DNA of 31,475 nt, taken from contig NZ_RKLT01000033.1 of the NCBI RefSeq assembly GCF_019599505.1, positions 1 to 31,475 of the forward strand, read 5' to 3'. Each line of letters starts with the position of its first letter. Position 1 is the first letter of the stretch. This DNA is from Haloarcula nitratireducens. Its GTDB lineage: Archaea > Halobacteriota > Halobacteria > Halobacteriales > Haloarculaceae. Shown piece after piece: positions 15,580 to 23,239 of the stretch. Under the pieces are notes generated by a model, which saw nothing but the letters and a program-made list of their open reading frames with translations, was not told the DNA's origin and did not search any database. The translations under genes and the position numbers were made by a program.

Positions 15580-15819
15580 ATGCAGGTACCCGAACGGCTC
15601 CAAGACATTGACCAGCAGGAAGCCATTATTCGGGAATACGACTACGACGACACGACCAGCATACTGGTTGACTTTGGTCCGAAGGCCAATGAGATCTCCG
15701 TCGACGTCGTTGGTGAGACGGTAATTTTGGTTGTAAGCGATACGCAGTTCGAGTTCGAACTGCCCGATGATACCACTGAGATTACGAGCAAAAATGGGGT
15801 CCTGACCATCGAAGGCTGA
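15580..15819 (+). CDS. Small DUF7127-like protein with HSP20-like fold
   Basis: 79 residues. The sequence (IIREYDYDDTTSILVDFGPKANEISVDVVGETVILVV, then FEFELPDDTTEITSKNGVLTIEG) follows the strand pattern of alpha-crystallin/HSP20-like beta sandwiches and resembles the haloarchaeal DUF7127 family. The NGVLTIE ending is typical of HSP20 domains. It is shorter than a true small heat-shock protein and lacks the N-terminal arm and IxI tail. It appears monocistronic. A chaperone-like role is only an inference. Confidence 0.75.
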   Translation: MQVPERLQDIDQQEAIIREYDYDDTTSILVDFGPKANEISVDVVGETVILVVSDTQFEFELPDDTTEITSKNGVLTIEG

Positions 15820-16026
15820 AACCCACCTTCGTCTGAAACTGAGGATAGTCACTTCGCTACGCAAATACGCGGCAGCGGACTTGAGTTTCGCTCAGAAAAA
15901 CAGCACTGTCGGTAGCAGTCTCTGGTTTAGATGACCTTGCCGAACCCGCGAGTGGTGGGCGGTTTCTGGACCGTTGCTAAGTGCAGAACCGTCTCAGCCA
16001 CACGGATCTACTTTTGTCGAGAATAG

Positions 16027-16197
16027 CTATTCGGGGCTCGTATAGGTCGACAGTTCGTCGGTTCGATCTGGGTGTTCGGTCTCAACGTGTCTGTGGACGC
16101 GGTGGGTGGCTTGTTCAGGCGCAGTTTTCACGTCCTCGTCTGGGATATCCGGTTCGAACTCACAGAACGGACATTCGGAGAGCGAGTCTTCAGGCAT
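16027..16197 (-). CDS. 56-residue small zinc-finger-like protein
   Basis: A short ORF: ATG 16197 to TAG 16027. It begins MPEDSLSECPFCEFEPD and ends SPE. It has one CPFC knuckle (C9, C12) and a distal histidine group (HRVHRHVETEH), so a C2H2-like zinc site is plausible. It is acidic, as expected of a haloarchaeal protein. Small zinc-finger proteins of this size are frequent in haloarchaea and mostly uncharacterised. It lies between the DUF7127-like gene and the tnpB element. It is below common ORF length cut-offs, so it may be missed by automatic annotation. Confidence 0.6.
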   Translation of the reverse strand: MPEDSLSECPFCEFEPDIPDEDVKTAPEQATHRVHRHVETEHPDRTDELSTYTSPE

Positions 16198-16397
16198 ACT
16201 CCTATCTTGGCTCTGGAGCCACTAATATCGCAGGCCGTTTATAAAGAGCAAGGAGAATACCCGCACCTTTAGGCGCGGGATGAATCCGACAACCCATTGC
16301 ACAGTCCACCATCAATAGCAGGGCCGGATATTCTACCTCAATTAAACACCAACTTTCACAAATGAAGCAAGTATAAGCGATTATACAGGCGTTCAGA

Positions 16398-17714
16398 GTG
16401 CTGGAAGCCCATCGAACTCACCGAGCGAGAATCCGCAACCACTCACAGGTCGCGGAGTCGCTTGACCGGCACGGGTGGAGTGCCAGCAAACTCTGGAACG
16501 TCGCTAACCATCATTCCCGGCAAGTCTGGGAGGAGACGGGCGAGATTCCCGATCACGAAGAGTTGAAAGACGAGTTGAAGGCTCATCCCAAATACAAAGG
16601 ACTCCATTCGCAGTCCAGTCAGCGGGTTCTGGAGGAACTCGCTGAAGCCTTCAACTCATGGTACTCTAGTGACGACGAACGGGACAATCCGCCCGGCTAC
16701 CGCAAACGCAACTACTACGACCAACAGGGCCGTCGCGTCCACGAAGAACACCCGCGCAGTACGGTGACGTGGAAACAAAACGGTATCCGACACGACACCG
16801 AGAACAACCGTGTTCGTCTCTCCAAGGGCGCGAATCACAAAGAACACCCGAAAGCGTGGGAATACATCCTTGTCGAGTACGAGACGCGGCCCGGCGTCAC
16901 CGTCGAGAACCTGCAACAGGTTCGCGCTGTCTACGACCAGCAGAACGAGCGGTGGGAACTCCACCTCGTCTGCAAAGACGAAATCGAGACACCCAACGCT
17001 CCCGGCAACGAAACGGCGGGCATCGACCTCGGCATCAGCAACTTCGCGGCTGTTGCCTACAGCACCGAGGATGCTGACCTGTACCCCGGCAACCGTCTGA
17101 AACAGGACGGGTACTACTTCCCAAAGGAAATCGCCAAGTGCGACGACTCAAGTGGCGACAGGGCCACGCGACTCCATTACAAGTGGTCGGAGCGCCGTAC
17201 CCACTTCTTCCACAGTCTCGCCAAACACATCGTCCAGCGGTGTGTTGAGCAGGAGGTTGGCCGCATCAACGTCGGGGACTTGGAAGGTGTCCGCGAGGAC
17301 GAGAACGGTGACTCGAAGAACTGGGGGAAGCACGGCAACCTCAACCTGCATGGTTGGGCGTTCGATCGCTTCACCAACATCCTCGAATACAAGGCAAAGG
17401 TAGAGGGCATCGAAGTCGTAGAGGTGTCTGAGCGCGACACGAGTAAGTCGTGTTGCGTGTGCGGTCGGGAAGACGATAGTCAACGTGTCGAACGCGGCCT
17501 GTATGTGTGTGAGGCGTGTGATGGAGCGTTCAACGCTGACGTGAATGGAGCGGAGAATATCCGTCTCAACATCAACGAGGAAAGTAACTCCGAGTCTTCG
17601 GCCAGTTTGGACGAGGATAGGAGTACCGGCTGGTTGGCACAGCCCGGAGTCTACCTTCATGACCTCTCCCGAGGATTCCAACCTCGGGCAGAGGTGGTAG
17701 ACTGCAAACCGTAA
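16398..17714 (+). CDS. tnpB: TnpB RNA-guided nuclease of IS1341-type element
   Basis: 438 residues from GTG 16398. RuvC catalytic residues are D210 (AGIDLGISN), E296 (VGDLEGV) and D381 (FNADVNGAENI). A zinc ribbon (CCVCGRED ... YVCEAC) lies at about 351-374. Family-typical blocks are HGWSASKLWNVANHH, NPPGYRKRNYY, STVTWKQNGI and WSERRTHFFHSLAKHIV. TnpB proteins are omega-RNA-guided DNA nucleases that help the element persist. An ATG at 16362 (MKQV) in the same frame looks like the ancestral start but is followed by TAA at 16374-16376. Translation therefore needs GTG 16398, or the gene is silenced. The rest is intact. Confidence 0.9.
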   Translation: MLEAHRTHRARIRNHSQVAESLDRHGWSASKLWNVANHHSRQVWEETGEIPDHEELKDELKAHPKYKGLHSQSSQRVLEELAEAFNSWYSSDDERDNPPGYRKRNYYDQQGRRVHEEHPRSTVTWKQNGIRHDTENNRVRLSKGANHKEHPKAWEYILVEYETRPGVTVENLQQVRAVYDQQNERWELHLVCKDEIETPNAPGNETAGIDLGISNFAAVAYSTEDADLYPGNRLKQDGYYFPKEIAKCDDSSGDRATRLHYKWSERRTHFFHSLAKHIVQRCVEQEVGRINVGDLEGVREDENGDSKNWGKHGNLNLHGWAFDRFTNILEYKAKVEGIEVVEVSERDTSKSCCVCGREDDSQRVERGLYVCEACDGAFNADVNGAENIRLNINEESNSESSASLDEDRSTGWLAQPGVYLHDLSRGFQPRAEVVDCKP

Positions 17715-17776
17715 TATCCCAATCTAGCGGTGCGGTGCCGTGGGATTCCCGCGTCTTCAGGCGCGGGAGGATGTCA
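17649..17776 (+). ncRNA. Putative omega-RNA (3' end of tnpB plus right end)
   Basis: The last tnpB codons form a nested hairpin: 17649-17656 pairs with 17697-17704, 17663-17668 with 17691-17696, and 17669-17675 with 17683-17689 (apical loop of 7 bases), giving 21 base pairs with one bulge and one side bulge. The right-end palindrome follows at 17749-17768. In IS200/IS605 elements the guide RNA overlaps the tnpB 3' end and ends at the right end, with the guide taken from flanking DNA, so the guide here would begin near 17777. The fold is seen directly; the function is inferred from the family. Confidence 0.6.
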
Positions 17777-17925
17777 ATGACGGTTCTTAACTGACGATTT
17801 GCAGACATACTGAAACTCCTGGTGCGACTGTGAGAGGATAGTTGGCTGTAGAGTAGGCCGGGTTCTATCAGGTGCGGAAGTCAGCAGATCCAATGCCCGA
17901 ATTTCGCCAGACCTCGTCCGACAGA

Positions 17926-18588
17926 CTATTCGTTTGATTCGGCGAAATCCAGTAACAGTGTATCTTCGATGAGCGCGTGTATCCCTCGGCGAAGCCGCTC
18001 TGAGAGGGCTTGATGGGAGATATTCATCTCGTCAGCTAACTCGTTGAGCGTTATGTCACTGGGAACAGCGAAATAGCCCGCGTTGACCGCTGTGACGAGT
18101 GCCTGGTATTGTCCTGTTGTGAGGCCGTATCGGCCGGACGGCTCGCCGTCCATCTCTCGAATAGCGTTGATAGTGAGTGAGAGTTCGTGCTCCGAACAGA
18201 ATGTCTTCGTTTCGGCGAGCTGCTCACGGGACGGATACAGGATTCTGAGATGCCACGTTCCATTCTTGCCAACGGCTTCGAGAATACTTGCGTTCGCGTT
18301 CGTCAGCATCTGGAGGAGCAGCCCGACCTGGTCAATCCACTGCATGCGATAGAGTAGTTCCGTCTCGAAATCCGCTAATAACTCGATTTCGTCGACGGTG
18401 GGATCTCCCGCACAGGCTGCTTCGAATTCGTCACGATCGGCATTTCGAATCCACAGAAGGGGCATCACGATATCGTCACCTCCCTCAACGATTCGCTCGG
18501 CTTCGATGTCGACATCGGAGAGCGAGGCGAATACATCGGCGAGTGCGATTTCGCAAGCCGGAACAGTTGCGGAGACAAGTGTCGTCAT
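17926..18588 (-). CDS. HTH_10 (bacterio-opsin activator type) regulator
   Basis: 220 residues. Residues 1-150 form the BAT-type N-terminal domain (ATVPACEIALADVFASL, WHLRILYPSREQLAETKTFC). Residues 156-210 form the HTH_10 domain (LTTGQYQALVTAVNAGYFAVP, TLNELADEMNISHQALSERLRRGI). No PAS, GAF or receiver domain is present, so input is sensed by the N-terminal domain or absent. Length is normal for short Bat-like regulators. It lies downstream of, and on the opposite strand to, the tnpB element. Target genes are unknown. Confidence 0.88.
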   Translation of the reverse strand: MTTLVSATVPACEIALADVFASLSDVDIEAERIVEGGDDIVMPLLWIRNADRDEFEAACAGDPTVDEIELLADFETELLYRMQWIDQVGLLLQMLTNANASILEAVGKNGTWHLRILYPSREQLAETKTFCSEHELSLTINAIREMDGEPSGRYGLTTGQYQALVTAVNAGYFAVPSDITLNELADEMNISHQALSERLRRGIHALIEDTLLLDFAESNE

Positions 18589-18698
18589 TCTACCCCCTTG
18601 GTTCCGCCGTCGAGACGATTAGATATGAGCGCTGCGCGGTCGCTATCTCGTGACAGGGGTTCCCAGCGGGCCGGACTGCAGACGCGGACATTTTGTAC

Positions 18699-18860
18699 CT
18701 ACCTCAGCTCATCATTCCCACTGTCCTTACTCGGTGCTGACCGCTCATCCTCAACGTGAAGATATTGGAGTGCCTGACGGATATGATATTCCATCGAGTC
18801 GGCGTCAGCCGCATTGAGCGCTGCCTCCAGCTGTTCGACTGCTGCCCGTTTATCGTCCAT
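18699..18860 (-). CDS. 53-residue acidic helical protein
   Basis: ATG 18860 begins 2 bases after the TGA of the winged-helix gene upstream (TGAGCATG), so it is probably coupled to it. The protein has a helix-loop-helix look (KRAAVEQLEAALNAADADSMEYHIRQALQYL) with an acidic tail. Small proteins with the EYHIRQALQLL-like helix often accompany haloarchaeal regulators, and I infer a partner or modulator of the upstream DNA-binding protein. A longer frame to 18947 would overlap the upstream gene and is rejected. Confidence 0.65.
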   Translation of the reverse strand: MDDKRAAVEQLEAALNAADADSMEYHIRQALQYLHVEDERSAPSKDSGNDELR

Positions 18861-18862
18861 GC

Positions 18863-19246
18863 TCACAGATTGTCGCCTCCAGTTTTGTCGTGGGGCATTA
18901 GCAGCCGTTCGAGGGAAGAATGACCGTGATACCGGATTGTTCGGCATTGTGTATCGTACTCAAGGAATTCATTCTCAGCTAGTTTCGGGAGATGAGTATG
19001 ATGAAGCGAAATGGCGATAGATTCGTACCGGTCGCTGTCGCACTTGACCGCTTGTTCGGCTAGTAATTCAGTTAGTTCAGGGAGTTTCACCATATCGTCG
19101 TCTACCGACTGGAGATATGAGAGAATGGAGCGGCGGCGCTTGTTCGCTAGCAACTCGAAGCGATTACTATGAGACTCATCGTCGCCACAACGACTATGAG
19201 GACCCTGTGAGTCGTCTCGACAGTCGTCGTTTCCGCCATCACTCAT
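18863..19246 (-). CDS. DUF7344-type winged-helix protein
   Basis: About 127 residues. An N-terminal acidic/His tail is followed by RFELLANKRRRSILSYLQS, the YESIAISLHHTHLPKLAENEFLEYD signature and a wing RTIRYHGH, the same architecture as the proteins at 3381 and 23240. ATG 19246 (MSDGGNDD) is chosen; upstream ATGs at 19298 and 19315 would add a hydrophobic, non-conserved leader that overlaps a TATA-like 'tttaaaatg'. It is probably a DNA-binding regulator, cotranscribed with the 53-residue gene. Target unknown. Confidence 0.78.
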   Translation of the reverse strand: MSDGGNDDCRDDSQGPHSRCGDDESHSNRFELLANKRRRSILSYLQSVDDDMVKLPELTELLAEQAVKCDSDRYESIAISLHHTHLPKLAENEFLEYDTQCRTIRYHGHSSLERLLMPHDKTGGDNL

Positions 19247-19320
19247 ATCTCGGAGGTGCACATCACCGTAAAAGACTGCCCGCCTCAACAGAGTATACAT
19301 TTTAAATGGGTACATGACAC

Positions 19321-20061
19321 TTAGATATCGTCTTCGTCAATCCCGACACCTGTCAGCTGACCAATCCGCAGGGTATTGCTTACCAGATTGGTGTGCGCAC
19401 GTCGGAGGCGTTCAGACGCCGCCCGTTTTGTAATACCGACCATGTCTCCGAGTTCTTTGAGCGTCGTCTCACGCGGGATCTCGAAATAGCCGTGTTCCAA
19501 TGCCGCCAGCAGTATCTCGCGTTGCTTCGCTGTAATATTGTATTGTCCCATCTTTGGGTCGGTCAATTCGTAGAGGCGGATGAGGTCGAATGTGATGTCG
19601 TGGTCGTTGCAGTAACGTTGCAAGTCGCTCAGCACTGCTCGCGATGTAACACGAAGTTTGAACGTCCATTTGTCGTCGTTGCCCTCCGCTTCAAGGACGA
19701 CGACGTCGTGATTCCGGAGCCACTCCAAAATGGGAGTCTCGGTGTCGGTCCACTCCACCTCGTAGAGCGCGCCACCGTCGAGATCCGCGGCTTGTGAGTA
19801 GGTGACGATAGTGGGGTCCTCAGCCGCGTGTTCCTCAAAGGAAGTATCATCGTCGTTGTCTGTAACCCACAGATACGGGAACCCCTCGCCGTACGTGGGC
19901 ACGAACTGTTCGAGTTCGACGATGATGTCCGGAACGGCTCGGAGTGTGTGGGCGAGGATGAAAGTCTCGGCAGGGACGGTGAACTCGATGATGAGCCGTG
20001 TCTCAGCGTCAGTCGGCTCTCTGTCTGTGCGTTTGTTATCGTCGCTATTGCTAGCTCTCAT
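19321..20061 (-). CDS. HTH_10 (bacterio-opsin activator type) regulator
   Basis: 246 residues. The N-terminal domain (RLIIEFTVPAETFILAHTLRAVPDIIVELEQFVP ... KWTFKLRVTSRAVLSDLQRYC) is followed by HTH_10 at about 176-230 (ITAKQREILLAALEHGYFEIP, TLKELGDMVGITKRAASERLRRA). ATG 20061 is chosen because residues encoded upstream (to 20184) are Arg-rich and unlike the family. It sits directly upstream of the DUF7344 gene (75-base gap), so a regulatory operon of two DNA-binding proteins is possible. Inducer and targets are unknown. Confidence 0.87.
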   Translation of the reverse strand: MRASNSDDNKRTDREPTDAETRLIIEFTVPAETFILAHTLRAVPDIIVELEQFVPTYGEGFPYLWVTDNDDDTSFEEHAAEDPTIVTYSQAADLDGGALYEVEWTDTETPILEWLRNHDVVVLEAEGNDDKWTFKLRVTSRAVLSDLQRYCNDHDITFDLIRLYELTDPKMGQYNITAKQREILLAALEHGYFEIPRETTLKELGDMVGITKRAASERLRRAHTNLVSNTLRIGQLTGVGIDEDDI

Positions 20062-20257
20062 GACTGATGTGGTCGCTGTTGCGGAACACTGGTTCCTCTG
20101 TGGCGTGTCCCGCGTGACGACCACGCGAATGAACCGTGCCCTGCAATCGGCGGCACGTCGTCCGATATCCATTGGCCCCTTCATAATCGGAGCGTGGCTC
20201 GGACACTCAATGTGGACTCGCGATTCCGTGCTTGGATATCTCAGCGTAGTTAATTAA
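20060..20257 (+). CDS. Possible 65-residue membrane peptide, divergent from the HTH_10 gene
   Basis: ATG 20060 overlaps the divergent start codon at 20061. The product contains a short hydrophobic stretch (PISIGPFIIGAWLGHSMW) after a basic region (RMNRALQSAARRP), the layout of a one-pass membrane peptide. Codon use is plausible. However, the complete overlap with the neighbour's 5' region and the lack of a recognised family keep this tentative. ATG 20131 is an alternative start. The rest of 20062-20530 holds repeat copy F and otherwise nothing I recognise. Confidence 0.25.
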   Translation: MTDVVAVAEHWFLCGVSRVTTTRMNRALQSAARRPISIGPFIIGAWLGHSMWTRDSVLGYLSVVN

Positions 20258-20387
20258 CGCTGGTGGGCGATAGCTGGTTACTGAACTGTGGACTCAAGAT
20301 ATCGGCTCTGTCTGCCACAGTCCGCTTTTGCTACCCAGAGAATAGCTCACAGTTCATGGTCATCCAGTGTTCCCTGTCTTTGTGGCT

Positions 20388-20440
20388 CTTGAAAGCCCTT
20401 GCAAGAATAGGTCGCTCTCGGGTACTATAGCTAGCACGCA
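20388..20440 (+). repeat. Partial copy F of the dispersed repeat
   Basis: The right half only: 'ccttgcaagaataggtcgct' followed by 'ctcgggtacta' and 'agctagcacgcagc' parallels copies A and C ('cctgcaagaatggggtcgc', 'cccgggtactt', 'agctatcaagcagc'). The left half has decayed or been deleted. It is in the same orientation as all other copies. Confidence 0.55.
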
Positions 20441-20530
20441 GCGGCCCTGGGCGAGAAACCCCGCCGTTTACCATGAGGCGATTTACTGGTAGTCTCGGAA
20501 AATGCCCCGGAGCTTGACCCCGAGGCTATG

Positions 20531-21877
20531 TCACGTGTCGTTCGTTGCTGGCTCTTCGAGCATAGTGAGGGAGGATTCGGAGGAGCGGGTCGACGTAGCG
20601 AAGAGGCGATCCTCGGCGACGATGACGGGTACGGACGGGACCTCTGTCGAGGTCCACTGAACTTGGAACGTCTCTCTATCGATGGCGACCAGACCGGATT
20701 GGTAGCTGCTAATGGAACCACCGTCGATTGAACCGAACTGTGGGATGAATATCGTGTCCGAACTCACGGCCGGACGCCCCCAGCCGTAGCTGACGAATGG
20801 AGTTTCATTGTAGAAGTCAAAGTCGTCCGGGACGGTGGGCCGTAGCACGGCTGCGCGTGTCTCCTGTCGGTCGCCAGTTGCCAAGTCCCGTTTGTAGAGT
20901 GTCGCTCCACCCTCCTGAATGACTCTCGGAAAGAGCGAAGCGGCTGTCCCGATGATGACCGACCCGTCGGCGATCGCGGGCTGGCCGAAACTGTTCGTCC
21001 CCTCAAACCCCGGTTCGCCGCTCGGCCCGAGTTCGGAGCGCCAGCGTTCGGTGCCGTCTCCAATAGCCAGCGCGGTGACGCTGTCTCCAGACACGACGAC
21101 GACCGTCTCGGAAGCGGCCGCGAGGCCTTGGACAGGCGGACTGTTGACGGCCCACTGAACTGTGTCGTCGGTGATGGAGATGGCACGGACCCCATCCTCA
21201 ACTGCGTAGACCAGCGTCCCGTCCGTGACCGCGAATTCGTCGACTGGCTGCTCCACAGTGTGTCGCCACTCGACCTCACGAGAGTCGAGCGAGATTGCAT
21301 AGAAGGACCGTTGCTGCCCAGCTCGGACCAAACCGAATATCGTCCCGTCGACGAGAACCGGGGGTGAGACCCCTACGGACTCACCTTCGACGAGTGGATC
21401 AGTTTCCCAGTGACGCGTGCCATCCGAGGCGTCGAAGGCTTGAATTGTCACGTTCTGTTCGCCGTCGTTCTGATTGGTCACGGCCGAATAGATCTCCTCG
21501 GGGCCAATGGCGGGCGTCGTGTACCGGCAGTTTGGTGGACTACGCGCCCAAGTCTGGCTGCCGTCGTCTACGTCGAGTGCACGGAGCGACGCGCCGCCGA
21601 TGTAAGCCCTGCCCTCGGCGATAGTTGGAAATTCACGAGTGGGAATTGACGTCGTCCAGCGCTCGCTGACGCCCGTTTGCGGGCCGCTAGTACCTGGATT
21701 GTAGTATGTCCGACCGGCGTCGTGACCAATCGTCGGCCACGCGTCGGCGGGAAGTGTTGTAGTCGCGTTGCGGCACGTTGGTTGAGCGGCCGCGACCTCA
21801 CCCGACAGCAACGGGAGGGCGGCGCCTGCGCTCGCGACACTCGTCAAGATATTTCGGCGGCTCGTCTCTTTCGGCAT
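20531..21877 (-). CDS. Exported PQQ-type beta-propeller protein
   Basis: 448 residues. A twin-arginine signal (SRRNILTSVASAGAALPLLSG) spans residues 6-26. Repeated propeller blades follow, each with an aromatic/Gly pattern such as LRALDVDDGSQTWARSP, IQAFDASDGTRHWETDP, FYAISLDSREVEWRHTV, VTALAIGDGTERWRSEL and LVAIDRETFQVQWTSTE, about seven or eight in all. These are PQQ-like/WD40-like repeats of the BamB type. No dehydrogenase catalytic residues are recognised, so it is probably a binding or scaffold protein outside the membrane. ATG 21877 places the signal at the N-terminus; a longer frame to 21985 lacks a signal. Confidence 0.85.
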   Translation of the reverse strand: MPKETSRRNILTSVASAGAALPLLSGEVAAAQPTCRNATTTLPADAWPTIGHDAGRTYYNPGTSGPQTGVSERWTTSIPTREFPTIAEGRAYIGGASLRALDVDDGSQTWARSPPNCRYTTPAIGPEEIYSAVTNQNDGEQNVTIQAFDASDGTRHWETDPLVEGESVGVSPPVLVDGTIFGLVRAGQQRSFYAISLDSREVEWRHTVEQPVDEFAVTDGTLVYAVEDGVRAISITDDTVQWAVNSPPVQGLAAASETVVVVSGDSVTALAIGDGTERWRSELGPSGEPGFEGTNSFGQPAIADGSVIIGTAASLFPRVIQEGGATLYKRDLATGDRQETRAAVLRPTVPDDFDFYNETPFVSYGWGRPAVSSDTIFIPQFGSIDGGSISSYQSGLVAIDRETFQVQWTSTEVPSVPVIVAEDRLFATSTRSSESSLTMLEEPATNDT

Positions 21878-22017
21878 CGTATCACCCGCTACTGATAGCA
21901 GTCGTTTTATTATCGCTTTAATAAGGGATTGTTCCACTATGTTCCAAGAGCAGCCTGATAAATATCGTTGCTTAGGAGCCAACACTAGTGATCTACAATC
22001 TTCTCTCGGAGACGCTT

Positions 22018-22124
22018 CGTCACACCCGTTGTGAACCAGGAATTGAGAGTGGTCGCTCCGTTCGTGTTACAAACACTCACGCCACTCCTGTAAGAATGGG
22101 GTCGCTTCTAAGTACTGCAGCTAC
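22018..22124 (+). repeat. Dispersed ~105 bp repeat, copy B (left flank of vapBC)
   Basis: Runs from 'cgtcacacccgttgtgaacc' to 'ctgcagctac'. It is nearly identical to copy A. The internal hairpin has one change (ACAAAC for ACGAAC). It begins about 60 bases before the vapC stop codon and is in direct orientation with copy C on the other side of vapBC. The 21878-22183 stretch otherwise holds the beta-propeller gene's promoter region with TATA-like 'ttattaaag' on the minus strand. Confidence 0.8.
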
Positions 22125-22183
22125 GAACAGTAAGGAGTTAGAGACAGCCCTAACTGGATCAGCCAGTCGGAACAGATTTTGGA

Positions 22184-22600
22184 TCACCGCGTGTCGAACG
22201 CGTCAATCACATCGCTTGTCGAGTAGGTCTCGACCAGCGCCTGTTCATCGAAATCAGCGTCATCGCTCCAAATGGCTGCATCGCTGGCGAGTGCACACGC
22301 AAGATAGAGCACATCGTCTGGGTCGGTGTCGCCGAGTTCCGCTTCTGCCCTCTCGATAGCCGGATAGAACTCGTCGGCTGGAACGACCTCGATGTACTGG
22401 AATAAGAGCTCGAGGAACTGTGTGACTCGATTCGGTTCCATCCCGGACTTCTCGACGATCAGGTCTTCGTAGGTCTCGATTTCATCATGGACGAACGCAG
22501 GCGTCAGGAGGTCCGGATTGAGCGTGACGATGAGTTCTCGGGTTTTCGAATCCGCGAGGAGCGCGGAGATAACGACGTTAACATCGATGACTAGCTTCAT
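22184..22600 (-). CDS. vapC: PIN-domain toxin (VapC-like)
   Basis: 138 residues, a complete PIN domain. The acidic residues expected to bind Mg/Mn are D6 (LVIDVNVV), E40 (VHDEIETY), D95/D96 (TDPDDVLYLACAL) and D113/D114 (WSDDADF). PIN toxins are endoribonucleases that arrest translation, often by cutting tRNA or rRNA. The gene begins 9 bases after the stop of an RHH antitoxin gene. The pair lies between direct repeats B and C. Length and motifs are normal and no defect is seen. The RNA target is unknown. Confidence 0.88.
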   Translation of the reverse strand: MKLVIDVNVVISALLADSKTRELIVTLNPDLLTPAFVHDEIETYEDLIVEKSGMEPNRVTQFLELLFQYIEVVPADEFYPAIERAEAELGDTDPDDVLYLACALASDAAIWSDDADFDEQALVETYSTSDVIDAFDTR

Positions 22601-22609
22601 TCGTCGAGT

Positions 22610-22840
22610 TTACGCTGATTCTTCGTCGACACGCTGGCGTCCACGCTCGTTGATCTTCTCGGCGAGTTCCTGCACGTCGTTCTCGGTGAGTTCGCTTTGG
22701 CCAGCGAGTTCGTCCATCACTTCGAGTGCCTCGATTTTCTCTTGGATGGCCTGTCGCGTGACTTCACTCCAGTTGATCTCTGGGTGGTTCTCCATTCGCG
22801 CTTTGAGGTCGTCGTCCACATTGACTGTAATACTGGGCAT
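22610..22840 (-). CDS. vapB: Ribbon-helix-helix antitoxin (VapB-like)
   Basis: 76 residues. The N-terminal strand SITVNVDDDLKARME and helices NWSEVTRQAIQEKIEAL form a ribbon-helix-helix DNA-binding domain. The acidic C-terminal helix (SELTENDVQELAEKINERGRQRVDE) is the expected toxin-binding tail. ATG 22840 starts exactly at the beta strand; a longer frame to 22918 is unlikely. It probably binds and neutralises the PIN protein encoded next and represses its own promoter. Confidence 0.87.
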   Translation of the reverse strand: MPSITVNVDDDLKARMENHPEINWSEVTRQAIQEKIEALEVMDELAGQSELTENDVQELAEKINERGRQRVDEESA

Positions 22841-22984
22841 ACAGTAATCTATGTTAGCACAGAATACTGTGTCTTTCGGTGTGCCTCTTTGGTTAGCTCC
22901 GATTGTTTCTGCCTGCACGGTCGATTTGTTCAGTCACCGTACGGGAGCCGGCAGATCGCATGACTCCGATTCTGCTGAAAGGTT

Positions 22985-23092
22985 CGCCACACCCGTTGTG
23001 AACAGGAGTTCGGGGCTGGTCGCTCCGTTCGTCTTACGATCACTCACGCCACTCCTGCAGAGAAGAGGTCGCTCCCGGGTACTTGCAGCTAT
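22985..23092 (+). repeat. Dispersed ~105 bp repeat, copy C (right flank of vapBC)
   Basis: 'cgccacacccgttgtgaac' to 'acttgcagcta', with the conserved core 'ggtcgctccgttcgt' and 'actcacgccactcctgcag'. The internal hairpin is degraded (ACGATC). The following ~110 bases up to the regulator at 23240 match the sequence at 2897-3045, so this copy is joined to a larger duplicated block. The 22841-23239 stretch thus holds the vapBC promoter region, this repeat and the regulator promoter. Confidence 0.78.
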
Positions 23093-23239
23093 CAAGCAGC
23101 CACGGCAGCGGCGACAGGGCACGTGTCACTGCATCCAATAATCCTACTCATGGGCTCCGAGTGTTGTGTTCAAATAGGTACACGATAGTGGTTAGAATAT
23201 AACACAAGCACTAATACTTGCTCCACGCACAAGCTGACA

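Larger units (their letters stand above)
16256..17776 (+). mobile_element. IS1341-type (IS200/IS605 family) element carrying tnpB only
   Basis: The left-end palindrome is at 16260-16279 (CCCGC/GCGGG, then ATGAATCCGAC). The right-end palindrome is at 17749-17768 (CCCGCG/CGCGGG, then AGGATGTCAA). The element contains tnpB but no tnpA Y1 transposase, so it would depend on TnpA in trans. The ends are palindromic rather than inverted terminal repeats and no target duplication is seen, as usual for this family. Exact cleavage points cannot be fixed by eye. The same end types bound the tnpB-less element at 7702-7998. Confidence 0.8.

Noticed and set aside
16256..17776. Possible CRISPR array or Cas12-like system around tnpB
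   Set aside because: There is no array of regularly spaced repeats; the RuvC protein is TnpB-sized with IS-type palindromic ends, so it is an IS1341-type element.
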